Of a stretch of 64,000 nucleotides of DNA, positions 54,936 through 64,000 are shown one piece after another. The DNA comes from Agelas oroides (taxonomy: Eukaryota; Porifera; Demospongiae; Agelasida; Agelasidae): positions 10,111,840 to 10,175,839 of the forward strand of contig OX422190.1 of the NCBI GenBank assembly GCA_949130485.1, read 5' to 3'. A program made the position numbers and the translations under genes. The notes under the pieces are model-generated. The model was not told the origin of the DNA. It did no database searches and saw only the letters and a list, made by a program, of their open reading frames with translations. Each line of letters begins with the position of its first letter. The stretch's first letter is position 1.

Positions 54936-55602
54936 ATTTTTTGGTCCGCACGTGCAGAATAATATGGTCCGAGTGCCAATACTTCGGTGTGAGCATGCAC
55001 TTTAATGACACAAGTTTGTGTCGAAGTGTAGTATCACAAAGCCCGAAGAAATAGTTTGGTAAGCAAACTAAGTTGCTAGAGTTGCTAAGTAGTGGGTGGT
55101 GTGCTTTAATTAGAACGATAGCGTGGCTGGCTCAGCTTGCCTCTGCAACAGCCTAGTTTTGTTTGGGACTTCTCCAGGTGCGTTGCGAGTTGCCTAGGGT
55201 TTCCCTTTGTTGATTTGCTGTCGTGTTATATTCTCCTGTTCAAGAAAGAAGGCCAAAAATAGTGTCTTCAACCCGGACCGATTTTTCAAGAGGCGGCCCC
55301 CCTGCTGGAAATTCTGTACATGAAACATGCATGTTTCAACGTATTCCATGCATGGATGCATGTGTCATGCATGATCCATGCATGGTACATGCACAGTCTA
55401 CCATTCCATGCATGGAGCTTGCATGGTTCTCCCTTCCATGCATGATACATGCAGAGCCTCCCCCTTCCATGCATGAAGCATGCATGGTTCTCCCTTCCAT
55501 GCATGATACCCCTGATACTGTAAACAATAATTTTGGCTCCAAAAATTCTAAGCAGCTGCAACGTACAGCTGCTCAATTCTTTTCAAATTTCTGTGAGGTT
55601 TG

Positions 55603-55690
55603 TAGCCTCGTTCCCAGGCTCTCCCAGCGCGCGAACGCTTTTCCGTACTGCAAGCGACGAAAAGCTGGGTGGGGCCTGGGAACGAGGCTA
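55603..55690. mobile_element. TAGCCTCG foldback element, copy 7
   Basis: TAGCCTCGTTCCCAGGCTC and complement. Flanks TGAGGTTT on both sides (8 bp). Confidence 0.85.
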
Positions 55691-55799
55691 TGAGGTTTAC
55701 ATGGAAGAGTAGCTCTGTGGCTATAACTGTTGAGTTAGTCCAACTTAGCTTAATTTGCTGCTGGCCCCAAGTCAAGCTATAGCTATTGACATACCTGAG

Positions 55800-56230
55800 G
55801 GTTAAATTATATATACAGCCAGAGATATGGTGAGTCCAAGCTTTGCAGTTGTAGGTAGCTGCATGTAACTATAGACACTGTAGTTTAATGCTACACCTTC
55901 ACTGAAAAGGAAGCTAATCTTAGGCTACTTAGCTATAGACAGTAGAGTTTTTTTCTAGTTCTGAAGTCAAATTTAGCTAGGCTACTGGGTAGCTAGTACA
56001 GTGTGTATACACAGCACTATGATTTTGCTAGCTAGCTGGTTTTGTGTACCGCTGTGGATTTGCTGGCTAACTAGTGCTTATGTAGCATGTATAGGCGGAT
56101 TCACTAGCTAGCTTAGCTAGCCGGCTACTGTTGTAGCACAGCTAGTGAATTTACTGGCTACCTAGTAGCTATTGTGTATGCGTAGCACGGTGGATTTGCT
56201 GGCTACCTAGTATAATTTTCAACTTATGCT
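55800..56230. repeat. GCTAGCTA-rich degenerate repeat
   Basis: Imperfect repeats around GGATTTGCTGGCTACCTAGT and GCTAGCTAGCTGG. Non-coding. Confidence 0.5.
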
Positions 56231-56294
56231 ACTCACATGCAGGCTTGTATACAAGAAACTTGAACAAGCAGAATGCTTTTTCAACAGCCAGACC

Positions 56295-56355
56295 TAGTCT
56301 CGGTCCCAGACCCAAAACCAACCCCAGTGCCGGATGAGGTCTGGGGACGAGACTA
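56295..56355. mobile_element. TAGTCTCG foldback element, copy 8
   Basis: A compact hairpin TAGTCTCGGTCCCAGACC / GGTCTGGGGACGAGACTA. Flanks CAGCCAGACC / CGGCCAGACC (8-9 bp). Confidence 0.85.
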
Positions 56356-56840
56356 CGGCCAGACCATGCATGCATGGCTCATGCATGGTACATTCATGGT
56401 AATGGCATTCATGTAGCATGCATGGTTCATACATGTCACATGCATGAAAAATGTCCCAATTTCTCACATGTTCCATGGAACATGAAACATGCATGCACAT
56501 TGTATGTGGGACATGCATGAAACATGCATGGTGAAGCACGCATGAAATTTGCTGTGACATGCATGAAACATGCATGTTTCTTGTGTAGTTTTTCCAGCAG
56601 GGGGCCGGCCAGAGCATATTTTCCAGTGAAAATTTAGGTCCGGCGGACCAAAATTTCCAGGACCAAAATTCCCGCACAACAGTGAATCAAATCTGATTCA
56701 GAAAATAACATTATGGGAATCTTTTATGTTAGGAGATTTTAGTTGCATGTGCTTACATGAAATGTCATTAGCACCTCTGGTGGTGAGGGGTTATTATTGG
56801 GATAGCAACAGAAACACTACGTGATTATACTCCATTTCAG

Positions 56841-56924
56841 CCTCAGAGACAATGGTCTGACTTCCACTGGAGCCATAACTCTGGCCAGAGCACTGCAACA
56901 TAACAAGTCACTGGAAGAACTGAA
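56841..56924 (+). CDS. LRR exon, type A
   Basis: 84 nt, phase 2/2, ATTTCAG acceptor and GTGAGT donor. Reads LRDNGLTSTGAITLARAL. Confidence 0.8.
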
Positions 56925-57079
56925 GTGAGTTGTAACTGATTGATGCTCTTTACAAATCTATCAGTGCTGTAGGTTTAAGCTGCCTCATTTTACAGCTACA
57001 TGCACGAATGTGAGAATTGGATGGTGGGTGTCTATATGAATGGAAGACTGTAATACATATCTGTGTTTTATTTTTGTAA

Positions 57080-57265
57080 TAGATATATCCCTCCCTGGGG
57101 GGTGGTCGTTTGACACATTTGTGTCAGGCGTAGCCCGACACAAATGTGCAAGACCACACCCCAGGGAGGGATATAACTAGTATATAACCTGTTACCTAGG
57201 CAACATCTCTGTAGAAGAGAGATATGAGCAACATTCTTATATGTTGCCTAGGTAACAGGTTATAT
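57080..57265. repeat. Two adjacent perfect hairpins
   Basis: The first hairpin pairs ATATATCCCTCCCTGGGG with CCCCAGGGAGGGATATA, with inner CACAAATGTG pairing. The second pairs ATATAACCTGTTACCTAGGC with GCCTAGGTAACAGGTTATAT. Likely small MITEs just upstream of an LRR acceptor. Confidence 0.8.
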
Positions 57266-57291
57266 CTTCTTGATATATATTCCTTATTTAG

Positions 57292-57387
57292 TCTTGATTG
57301 GACTGATTACCAGTGGACTGGAATCAGAGATGAGGAAGCCATTGCGCTGGCTAATCCAAGAGTGATCAAGAACTTTAAAAAATTGGA
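57292..57387 (+). CDS. LRR exon, long variant
   Basis: 96 nt, phase 2/2, TTTAG acceptor and GTAAGT donor. Reads LDWTDYQWTGIRDEEAIALA then NPRVIKNFKKL. Same four-residue insertion as the exon at 49063. The LRR pattern is eroded (LANP in place of LADAL). Confidence 0.55.
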
Positions 57388-58428
57388 GTAAGTGACTTCT
57401 AGGCTCCACATGACCATTATTGTTGGTGTATATTATAACAAACTCTTGCAGGGCCGTAGGAACAGATCCAGCATCCGACCAAAGTTCGGCCACACAAAAT
57501 ACCATAATTTTTTAGCAGGTTCTCCAATTCATGCTATTTCACTCCAGCATTACAGTAGCAGCAATCTTGGAAAAAGATCCAAAGCAACAGTGTATGATTA
57601 ATTCATTCATAATACAGTGTGACCATTTCAAATGTGCTTACTACCAGTCTATCTTGGTATGTGTGATGGTAGTAGTGGTGAGGTGGTAGTGGTGAGGTTG
57701 GGGTTCTAAAATATTCTAAGTTTGCCTGATTCATGAGACGTCCTAGATAAAAATGTCGGCAATCGATCACATGGAACTTCTCAGGTCTTCATGCCCTTGA
57801 TCACTTGAAGTACAGCCACATTGAGCTTTGACAAGCTAACGAAAGGATTCCAGAAGGAAAAACAGCTATGGCCATGTGGTACAATGGTAGGCATAAACCA
57901 TAAAAGATTCTTGTGCAGTGTTGTTTGCTTATCTACCACATTAGTTAGTTATACCCCAAGACGTGAATCAAAGGATCCATGTAATATAATTTTAACTAAT
58001 CAATATCGAAACTTTGGTACACCAACAATTCTCCCTTCACCAGCTACACCACCGTCACCCCTCACAGCGACTTCCAAAGCGATTTTCCCACTTATGTGAC
58101 ATCACGTGTTCAATATACCTACATATAAAATCATTGCTACATGTATTAAGCGCGCTACCGTGCTTCAGGCTAATATTACGTGCGTAATGCGCGAGTATAA
58201 AGCAGATGAAGGCGTACCTTGCTATTCACGATTGATAAACTGATGTCTGTTTCCTCCCTTGAGGGTAAAGCTTTTTTAAGAAGCCACAAAACTAAACTCT
58301 AAGGCTTTCTACTTCAGGTAAATTTGCAGCACAAAATCCTGATCTCTAAAGCCTTCTACTTCGGGTCTTGTAGCTAAGTAGCAGTGAACTTTGTTTTCCT
58401 AAAACCTACTAACAAACATTTCATCTAC
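57388..58428. other. Intron, nothing recognised
   Basis: Frames at 57821-58099 show no domain or splice support. Confidence 0.4.
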
Positions 58429-58629
58429 CAAGAGCGCATAATGACGTCATTTTTATTTGGGAGGGAGGAGGAAGAGCGTGTAACCGGCAAAATTTCGAAA
58501 CAGGCAGAATCTCCCGCGTGTACTAAAAATAGAACACGCTTTCGCACAAGTTCACAGTTCCACGATCTACGACCTCACAACGCAGTGCTACCCCCGTAGT
58601 CAACAAGATGAGAACGCTCGAAGCTTACC

Positions 58630-58750
58630 TGGCAAGTTCTACCTACGCAGGAACGGTTGTCAGCCCTTCCTGACGCGAGGAACTTTGTGTTACGATGCTA
58701 TCCACGCCTGACAGTCGAAGAGGGCCGCGTAGCCTTTCAGTCAAACTCTT
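58630..58750 (+). pseudogene. Coding-like segment inside the CAAGAGCRCA element
   Basis: One frame reads LSALPDARNFVLRCYPRLTV, then EEGRVAF and a stop. It resembles CALKDVKDFVCKWYPSLEVE in the element at 41231-41664. The peptide similarity exceeds the surrounding DNA similarity, hinting at an ancestral coding exon. Product unknown. Confidence 0.35.
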
Positions 58751-58839
58751 GAGCATCTCCTTGGGTAACGTGCGATCCTTATCCAACAGATAAGGCTCTA
58801 ACTCGATTGTTTGGCAGCTACTTTTACTCACGCTTCACC

Positions 58840-59210
58840 TAGTCTCGGAACCAGACCCTCGAAAAATCGAAAAGGAGGGTCCGGTATTTCGGATGGGGTG
58901 GAAGTGTACACTGCGGAATGTTAGGAATTTTATTAATTGCTGAACCTTCCGTAGCCAGTAGAGCTTTCGGCTGAACCAGATACTCGCAAAAGTGTTCTAA
59001 TCTTTCCCGCTTGGTGTTTACAGCTTTCTAAAACGAAGCAAAAAGCGAAGACGGCTCTCGTGCGGTTAGCATTCCAATAAACGCACATCAGAATGTTAAT
59101 CAAAAGCCAATCGGAAGTGCGCCTGCATACCGGGCGCAGTGTACACTTCCACCCCATCCGAAATACCAGACCCTCCTTTTCGATTTTTCGAGGGTCTGGT
59201 TCCGAGACTA
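58840..59210. mobile_element. TAGTCTCG foldback element, copy 9 (nested)
   Basis: Inverted arms of about 75 bp (TAGTCTCGGAACCAGACCCT ... through CACTTCCACCCCATCC). An exact 9-bp target duplication CGCTTCACC lies at 58831-58839 and 59211-59219. Inserted inside the CAAGAGCRCA element. Confidence 0.9.
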
Positions 59211-59357
59211 CGCTTCACCTGCACACTAGCTACAACTCGACCGGATGTGCTATTTATAGTACACGTGAAAGATTCCGCTTTCACCACGGCCAGAATAGGA
59301 AGTTACACGCTCTTCCTCCTCCCTCCCAAATAAAAATGACGTCATTATGCGCTCTTG

Positions 59358-59958
59358 ATCTACGTATAGCACCGAACTCTAAAGTGTTGTTCAAGCCTGC
59401 AGCACTAACCTCTTATGAACATCTTGGGATGCAGTTAATATGCTCGTTTAATAATGATATAAATGTACATCTCAAGGATTTCCTTTTACTCTGTTGGTCA
59501 TGTTTCACCATGCACTTGTTTGCCTCTGTTGTGACTTACCAGTTAAGGTCTAATACTGGACATCAAAAGACAAATGTACCTTATATATCAACGGAATAAT
59601 GCACACAGTACATGTACTGTAAATATGTGCTTGTGCATTTTGGTTGAGTTAGACTATGAGAGGACAGTGTTTTAATAAGGGAAACTCATTTCCAAACCCT
59701 GGACTTGGGGAAGAAACCCATTATTTGTTGCTATGGCAAGAACAATTCATACCATAGATCTCAATTGGCCACTCACACGTGTTGTGTAGAAATTTAGCTG
59801 GATTTGTTTTGGGTCATGGCCTTATAAAGTGTTCCATTTGCCCCTATCACCATCGCTGGCTCTCCGGATGGTAAGGAGTTGTCATTGCCATAGTAACAGA
59901 AACATGGAATTTGTTTTCAAGTGTATGTGTATTCATGTCTGATCATAATCCACTGCAG
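59358..59958. other. Intron of the duplicated-array type
   Basis: Shares CCATAGTAACAGAAACATGG and TCTGATCATAATCCACTGCAG-like blocks with other introns before type A exons. No exon. Confidence 0.45.
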
Positions 59959-60042
59959 CCTCAGAGCCAATGGTCTGACTGCCACTGGAGCCATAGCTCT
60001 GGCCAGAGCACTGGAACGTAACAAGTCACTGAAAGAACTGAA
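59959..60042 (+). CDS. LRR exon, type A
   Basis: 84 nt, phase 2/2. Reads LRANGLTATGAIALARAL, the same cassette as at 2838. Confidence 0.8.
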
Positions 60043-60376
60043 GTGAGTTGTGTACTGAGTGTCTTGGTAACTGGAAATGAGGGTTGAACAATATGTACTT
60101 AGCAATTGAACGCCATTGGCTGTGCAGTGGCGATGCAAAGACATTTCTGTTTGTGGGTATGTGTATAAGCACACAGTGTGTATTGGACGTCTGGGACATT
60201 GCCCCCCGGAAAACTTTAAATGCTCTGAAATTGCTCCACTCGAAGGCCATTTGGGGGCCAAATAGCCTGCTAGAATGTTACACCTTGGTCTTACTTATAT
60301 AGTTCTTAGCTGGCACGGTTTTCATTTTTTCCTTCACATCCACATGAAGATATATTACTGAGCCACAAAATTTGGG

Positions 60377-60401
60377 GGAAGGGGGGGGGGGGGGGGGGGG
60401 C
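60377..60401. repeat. G homopolymer tract
   Basis: Run of G interrupted once (GGGGGAAGGGG...). Confidence 0.85.
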
Positions 60402-60408
60402 ATGGCCC

Positions 60409-60966
60409 CTCTGGCCCACCCTGTTCCGACACTTATGCTGTGGTAGTAACAATTATTTCTGCTATGCATACTCCCCCCAACTCCATTGACTGTTAGTACC
60501 AACTTAAGTATATGGTAAGTCAGATTCACTTTTCATTGCTTGCACTAACTGGAGAGTTCTCTTCCACAGTCTTGAAGGGAATAATGTTAGAGATTCTGGA
60601 GCCACTGCTCTGGCTGATGCTCTGAGAGTGAACCAGAGCTTGAAAACACTAAAGTAAGTCAAAGTCCACAATTAAAACAAGTTGAGGCTGTGATATAAAC
60701 TGATAATGAGCCCAACAGCTCTTGTTCTGAGATGGTGCTATGAAGGAAGTGGAATTTTAATATGACCATAACTTTCTCAAGAGTTTTGTGAAAGTAGGCC
60801 TAGGCTTTGTACATACACATTGGAAGCTTCCCCAGTTGATCATAAGGCATTCCACTCAGTGGTGTAGCCAAACTGGGCCAGGCCCATCCAAGTCTCATTC
60901 CCAGACCAAATTCTTTTGCACACGCTCTGTGGCCTCAACTGGTCTGGACACTTTCACTAGGAAAAC
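60409..60966. repeat. Segmental duplication, copy 1 (with 62598-63165)
   Basis: From CTCTGGCCCACCCTGTTCCG through the LRR exon to CACTTTCACTAGGAAAAC. Nearly identical to the later copy, differing by few substitutions and one small insertion. Confidence 0.9.
60570..60653 (+). CDS. LRR exon, type B
   Basis: 84 nt, phase 2/2, CCACAG acceptor and GTAAGT donor. Reads LEGNNVRDSGATALADAL. Confidence 0.8.
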
Positions 60967-62246
60967 CAGTGGCGGATCTAGAAATTTAGAAAGGGGGGTT
61001 CAGTCACCAGCGCACTTTGCGTGGCGGAAATTTTGGGGGTTGCCACGCCCACTTTCGGTCACGTGAACGCATTCATACAAAATATAGCTGGAAGGCCAAA
61101 CCGAGGGGTCCGTCACGAAAGAAATCTCGTACACTGTCCGACAGTGTTGTTTTAGTCAACTATAACTTCAACTAAATACATTTTAGTATGGCCTTTTTAA
61201 ATTTAAGTTAACTAAAACTACAACTAACTAAAATTTTTTGCTAAGCTGGGAACTATAACTAAAATATCCAAGAACATGCAAGAAGAAACCTGTCGGCAGA
61301 ATTCCAAACTGAAATCCAGAAATCCACTCTGAAATCCGAAATCCACGTGAAATCCAGTGGATTTCAAAATCTCGTATGCCGAGGCGCACCGTGGCGGACC
61401 CCTCGGGCCGAACTGAATATCTCGAAGCAACTCTAGTCAAACGTCTGGAGATCAGTAAGGAACTGATACAGTAGCGGTCAAAATAAAGTTAACGTTTGGC
61501 TAACGTGCAACGAACGTGCAACGGTGATAGCGTTTTCGTTTCGTGCCCGTTTATCTCACGTTTCCTAATTGTTTCCGCCTTCGGACACAAAGCACGTGGG
61601 TGCGAATTCTCAATCGTTTGTTTTGCCAGTGGAACGTCAAAATTCATAGCGAAAAGAGCGAGAATAGTACTCACCAGCTATCAGAAGCAGCGCATCTTGT
61701 TTCATCGTTCGAAGGCGCAGTAAAGTGTAAAGAAACCAGTGAAGCGTTCGTGCATGTTTACCAGCAAACCAGCGAGACGTTCAACATACACACGATACAG
61801 CAAAATTCTTAGCCCCAAAGCTTACCAGTTGCCTTCGCGCTCTTGGTGCTCGCTTTTAGAGCAGTCTTGAAAGACATTCTCGATCGAAATCGCTGCAGCT
61901 AGTTGTGAAAAACGCACGGGGAAATCGTTCGAGTACCGTAAAACGGTAAATTTTGTCGTTAGCGGGCATCGTTTATTTCCGCTTCCGGTTTCCGTTCTTT
62001 TAGCGTTTCGTTCTACGGCTATCACCGTTGCACGTTCGTTGCACGTTCGTTGCACGTTGGCCGAACGTTAACTTTATTTTGACCGCTACTGTACGTGAGT
62101 GTGTAACTGTGCCTGGTTGTTGTTGCTGCATGCCACTGCTGCATAATCATTTGATGGACTCGTGCAGTTATGTACGCAAAATACATTACTAGCCGCCAAA
62201 GGGGGGTGCATTTGCACCCCCCTTACCCCCCCTAAATCCACCACTG
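60967..62246. mobile_element. CAGTGGCGGATCTAG-type element
   Basis: The left end CAGTGGCGGATCTAGAAA pairs with the right end CCTAAATCCACCACTG. AAAAC lies on both sides. The undisrupted second copy of the duplication (63155) reads CTAGGAAAACTG. A Tc1-type element is nested at 61469-62091. No transposase recognised. Confidence 0.8.
61469..62091. mobile_element. Tc1/mariner-like MITE (nested)
   Basis: CAGTAGCGGTCAAAATAAAG and its complement end the element, flanked by TA on both sides. Inverted arms continue through GTTAACGTTTGG / CCGAACGTTAAC and AACGTGCAACGAACGTGCAA. CAGTAGCGGTCAAAA ends with TA targets are typical of Tc1-like elements (family knowledge). Confidence 0.85.
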
Positions 62247-62382
62247 AAAACTGGGGCCAGTTGATGTACAATGGTCAGTAATTGTAGGTGTTAATTGCAT
62301 TATCACTTACTAGTAGCACAAGAATTTGCAAACTGGGACATTTATGAATCTAACTCAAGTGTATTCATGTCTGATCATTATC

Positions 62383-62484
62383 TAGCCTCGTTCCCAGGCC
62401 CGCGCCCAGCTTCCCGTCGCTTGCAGTACGGTTAAGCGTACTGCAAGCGACGGGAAGCTGGGCGCGGGTCTGGGAACGAGGCTA
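62383..62484. mobile_element. TAGCCTCG foldback element, copy 10
   Basis: A near-perfect hairpin: TAGCCTCGTTCCCAGGCC, CGCGCCCAGCTTCCCGTCGC, short centre, complement. Flanks ATCATTATC / ATCATAATC (9 bp, one mismatch). It lies 17 bp upstream of an LRR acceptor. Confidence 0.9.
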
Positions 62485-62501
62485 ATCATAATCCATTTCA
62501 G

Positions 62502-62585
62502 CCTCAGAGACAATAGTCTGACTGCCACTGGAGCCATAGCTCTGGCCAAAGCACTGCAACATAACAAGTCACTGGAAGAATTGAA
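62502..62585 (+). CDS. LRR exon, type A
   Basis: 84 nt, phase 2/2, ATTTCAG acceptor and GTGAGT donor. Reads LRDNSLTATGAIALAKAL. The acceptor remains intact despite the adjacent foldback insertion. Confidence 0.8.
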
Positions 62586-62597
62586 GTGAGTTGTAAA

Positions 62598-63165
62598 CTC
62601 CTCTGGCCCACCCTGTTCCGACACTTATGCTGTGGTAGTAACAATTATTTCTGCTATGCATACTCCCCCCAACTCCATTGACTGTTAGTACCAACTTAAG
62701 TATATGGTAAGTCAGATTCACTTTTCATTGCTTGCACTAACTGGAGAGTTCTCTTCCACAGTCTTGAAGGGAATAATGTTAGAGATTCTGGAGCCACTGC
62801 TCTGGCTGATGCTCTGAGAGTGAACCAGAGCTTGAAAACACTAAAGTAAGTCAAAGTCCACAATTAAAACAAGTTGAGGCTGTGATATAAACTGATAATG
62901 AGCCCAACAGCTCTTGTTTTGAGATGGTGCTATGAAGGAAGTGGAATTTTAATATGACCATAACTTTCTCAAGAGTTTTGTGAAAGTAGGCCTAGGCTTT
63001 GTACATACACATTGGAAGCTTCCCCAGTTGATCATAAGGCATTCCACTCAGTGGTGTAGCCAAGCTGGGCCAGGCCCATCCAAGTCTCATTCCCAGACCA
63101 AATCTTTTGCACACGCTCTGTGGCCTCAACGAAAAATAGGGTCTGGACACTTTCACTAGGAAAAC
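62598..63165. repeat. Segmental duplication, copy 2 (with 60409-60966)
   Basis: Carries the exon at 62762 and the same flanks as copy 1. The breakpoint lies just inside the intron after the exon ending at 62585. Confidence 0.9.
62762..62845 (+). CDS. LRR exon, type B (last in window)
   Basis: 84 nt, phase 2/2. Reads LEGNNVRDSGATALADAL, identical to the exon at 60570. The gene must continue past the window because no terminal exon is seen. Confidence 0.8.
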
Positions 63166-63939
63166 TGAACATACAATGGTCAGTAATTGATTACATTATC
63201 ACTTACTAGAAGCATAAGTCTTGGTGCACAAGAATTTGCAAACTGGCTATCTGTGATGACCTATAAACTGTATAAACATAATTTACTTTCCCTGATGCGA
63301 CAACATGCCGATACTTATTTAGGCCCCAGTTTTCCCAGTGAAGGTTTTTTCGACGATGCTGCAGGGCACATGTGAAAAAGTTGGTCTTGGGACAAGACTA
63401 TTCAGTAGCACTGAAGACTCTATTTCCGTACAATATGCACTATAGCTAATAGGTTACATGGTAGAACACAGAAGTTAGATGCAATCAAAGAAATGGGGAA
63501 AATCCCATATATGGCGTTATGGCCATGCTTTAAGTGCCCCAAAATGGCACTGGGACTGGACCCCAAATGTGACGTAGCACTACAACTACTAACATTCTGT
63601 ACATAGTTTTACCTACATGCAACTGGTCTATTTGTTGGTAGGCCCACCCAAAGTTCAAGTCAATTTGTCCAAGGCCTCTGTGTACACTATATAGCAAGAC
63701 AGCGAAGGGAGCAGTCAATGCAGCACCTTTTTTAGTACCCCCCTCCCATACCCCTCCAAAGGTTTGCCCCTTGTATCTAACTTGTAAATATAAACTTCCA
63801 TGCAAAGCCCCATCCATATCTGCATTTCTCACCTCATTAATATCCTGTGTCCACCCAATATTATTTTAACCCCTAGGTACACCCCCAATCAGTAGCGTAG
63901 CCAGGATGAGCAAGTTACGTGGGCACAGCATGGGCACAC
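63166..63939. other. Intron, nothing recognised
   Basis: No LRR exon or clear element found. Confidence 0.45.
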
Positions 63940-64000
63940 TAGCCTCGAACCCAGGCTTTCCATTCCGGATTTTTTCTCCAAAGCTGCAAGACAAAATCCG
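63940..64000. mobile_element. TAGCCTCG foldback element, cut by window end
   Basis: TAGCCTCGAACCCAGGC starts at 63940. Only the left arm is inside the window. Confidence 0.65.

Larger units (their letters stand above)
55265..56665. mobile_element. Large foldback element with ATGCATG-rich arms
   Basis: The left arm (GGCCCCCCTGCTGGAAATTC ... CATGAAACATGCATGTTTC) is matched by an inverted right arm (GAAACATGCATGTTTC ... TTTTTCCAGCAGGGGGCC) at about 56560-56610. Both subterminal zones (55316-55506, 56363-56580) are packed with CATGCATG palindromes. Foldback elements lie inside at 55603 and 56295. No transposase recognised. Confidence 0.7.
58429..59357. mobile_element. CAAGAGCRCA inverted-repeat element, copy 2
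   Basis: Ends are near-perfect inverted copies (CAAGAGCGCATAATGACGTC and onward, about 60 bp). A 6-bp ATCTAC direct repeat flanks it (58423-58428, 59358-59363). It contains a coding-like stretch near 58630-58750 and a nested foldback at 58840-59210. Confidence 0.85.
24301..62845 (+). other. 2A-Death / RING-Death-NACHT-LRR receptor locus
   Basis: Collinear + strand exons: 24301-24667, 24739-24774, 27391-27681, 27749-28747, possibly 35209-35289, 39622-40364, 41899-42247, 42464-44308 and 44380-45832, then at least 22 LRR exons to 62845. Phases at successive junctions agree (1,1,1,1,1,0,1,1,2, then 2 throughout). This permits one very long transcript. A RING finger is usually N-terminal, so two receptors (first 24301-40364, second from about 41383 or 41926) are equally possible. 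The 3' end is outside the window. Confidence 0.6.

Noticed and set aside
54595..55005. Frames over the GGTCCCCAT block on both strands
   Set aside because: Self-complementary low-complexity repeat gives long frames on both strands.
55316..56580. Spaced CATGCATG repeats as a CRISPR-like array
   Set aside because: Spacing is irregular, repeats are short palindromes, and the host is clearly eukaryotic. They are arms of a foldback element.

Overview
The window looks like animal DNA, most likely from a sponge (demosponge, Amphimedon-like). It is intron-rich and crowded with small inverted-repeat transposons. It carries NLR-type immune receptor genes (Death domain, NACHT ATPase, one-exon-one-LRR arrays) on the + strand. 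The species is inferred from gene architecture, including a 2A-type ribosome-skipping motif in front of a Death domain. No database search was possible.

Region 1, about 1-24.04 kb: the 3' part of one NLR-like gene whose 5' end lies before the window. Nineteen intact exons each encode a single ribonuclease-inhibitor-type LRR. Nearly all are 84 nt, and all keep symmetric phase 2 ends, so any of them could be skipped without a frameshift. Much of 9.4-19.7 kb is a tandem array of units of about 2.4-3.1 kb, and a related unit opens the window. A possible C-terminal cap exon (20109-20205) and a Ser/Thr-rich last exon (23128-24038, with stop) may end this gene. A small multi-pass membrane protein lies antisense at about 22 kb.

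Region 2, 24.3-45.8 kb: starting 262 bases after that stop, a second + strand locus. The exons are: a hydrophobic leader ending in DVETNPGP (24301-24667), a 12-residue microexon, a Death domain, and three exons carrying four copies of an unnamed helical plus alpha/beta module. A RING/TRAF-type zinc-finger exon sits among them, followed by a second Death-like domain and a NACHT domain. Every junction I could place has a compatible phase. The locus is therefore either one very large receptor or two overlapping or adjacent ones (2A-Death-module, then RING-module-module-Death-NACHT-LRR), with a possible alternative first exon inside a transposon at 41.2-41.7 kb.

Region 3, 46.1-62.8 kb: at least 22 further single-LRR exons continuing from the NACHT exon in matching phase, including a fresh tandem array of about 0.8 kb (50.7-53.5 kb). 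One LRR exon is split by an insertion (47.4-48.1 kb). The end of the gene is beyond the window.

Transposons fill the introns: a foldback family with TAGYCTCG ends and 8-9 bp target duplications (ten paired copies), MITEs with TACCGTA-like ends, nested hAT-like and Tc1-like elements, a tRNA-Thr-derived SINE split by a MITE, a decayed LINE reverse transcriptase, and several minisatellites. Functionally, the two genes look like intracellular pattern receptors. Their sensor ends (LRRs) have been expanded by exon and segment duplication, and the signalling ends are built from Death, RING and a lineage-specific module.
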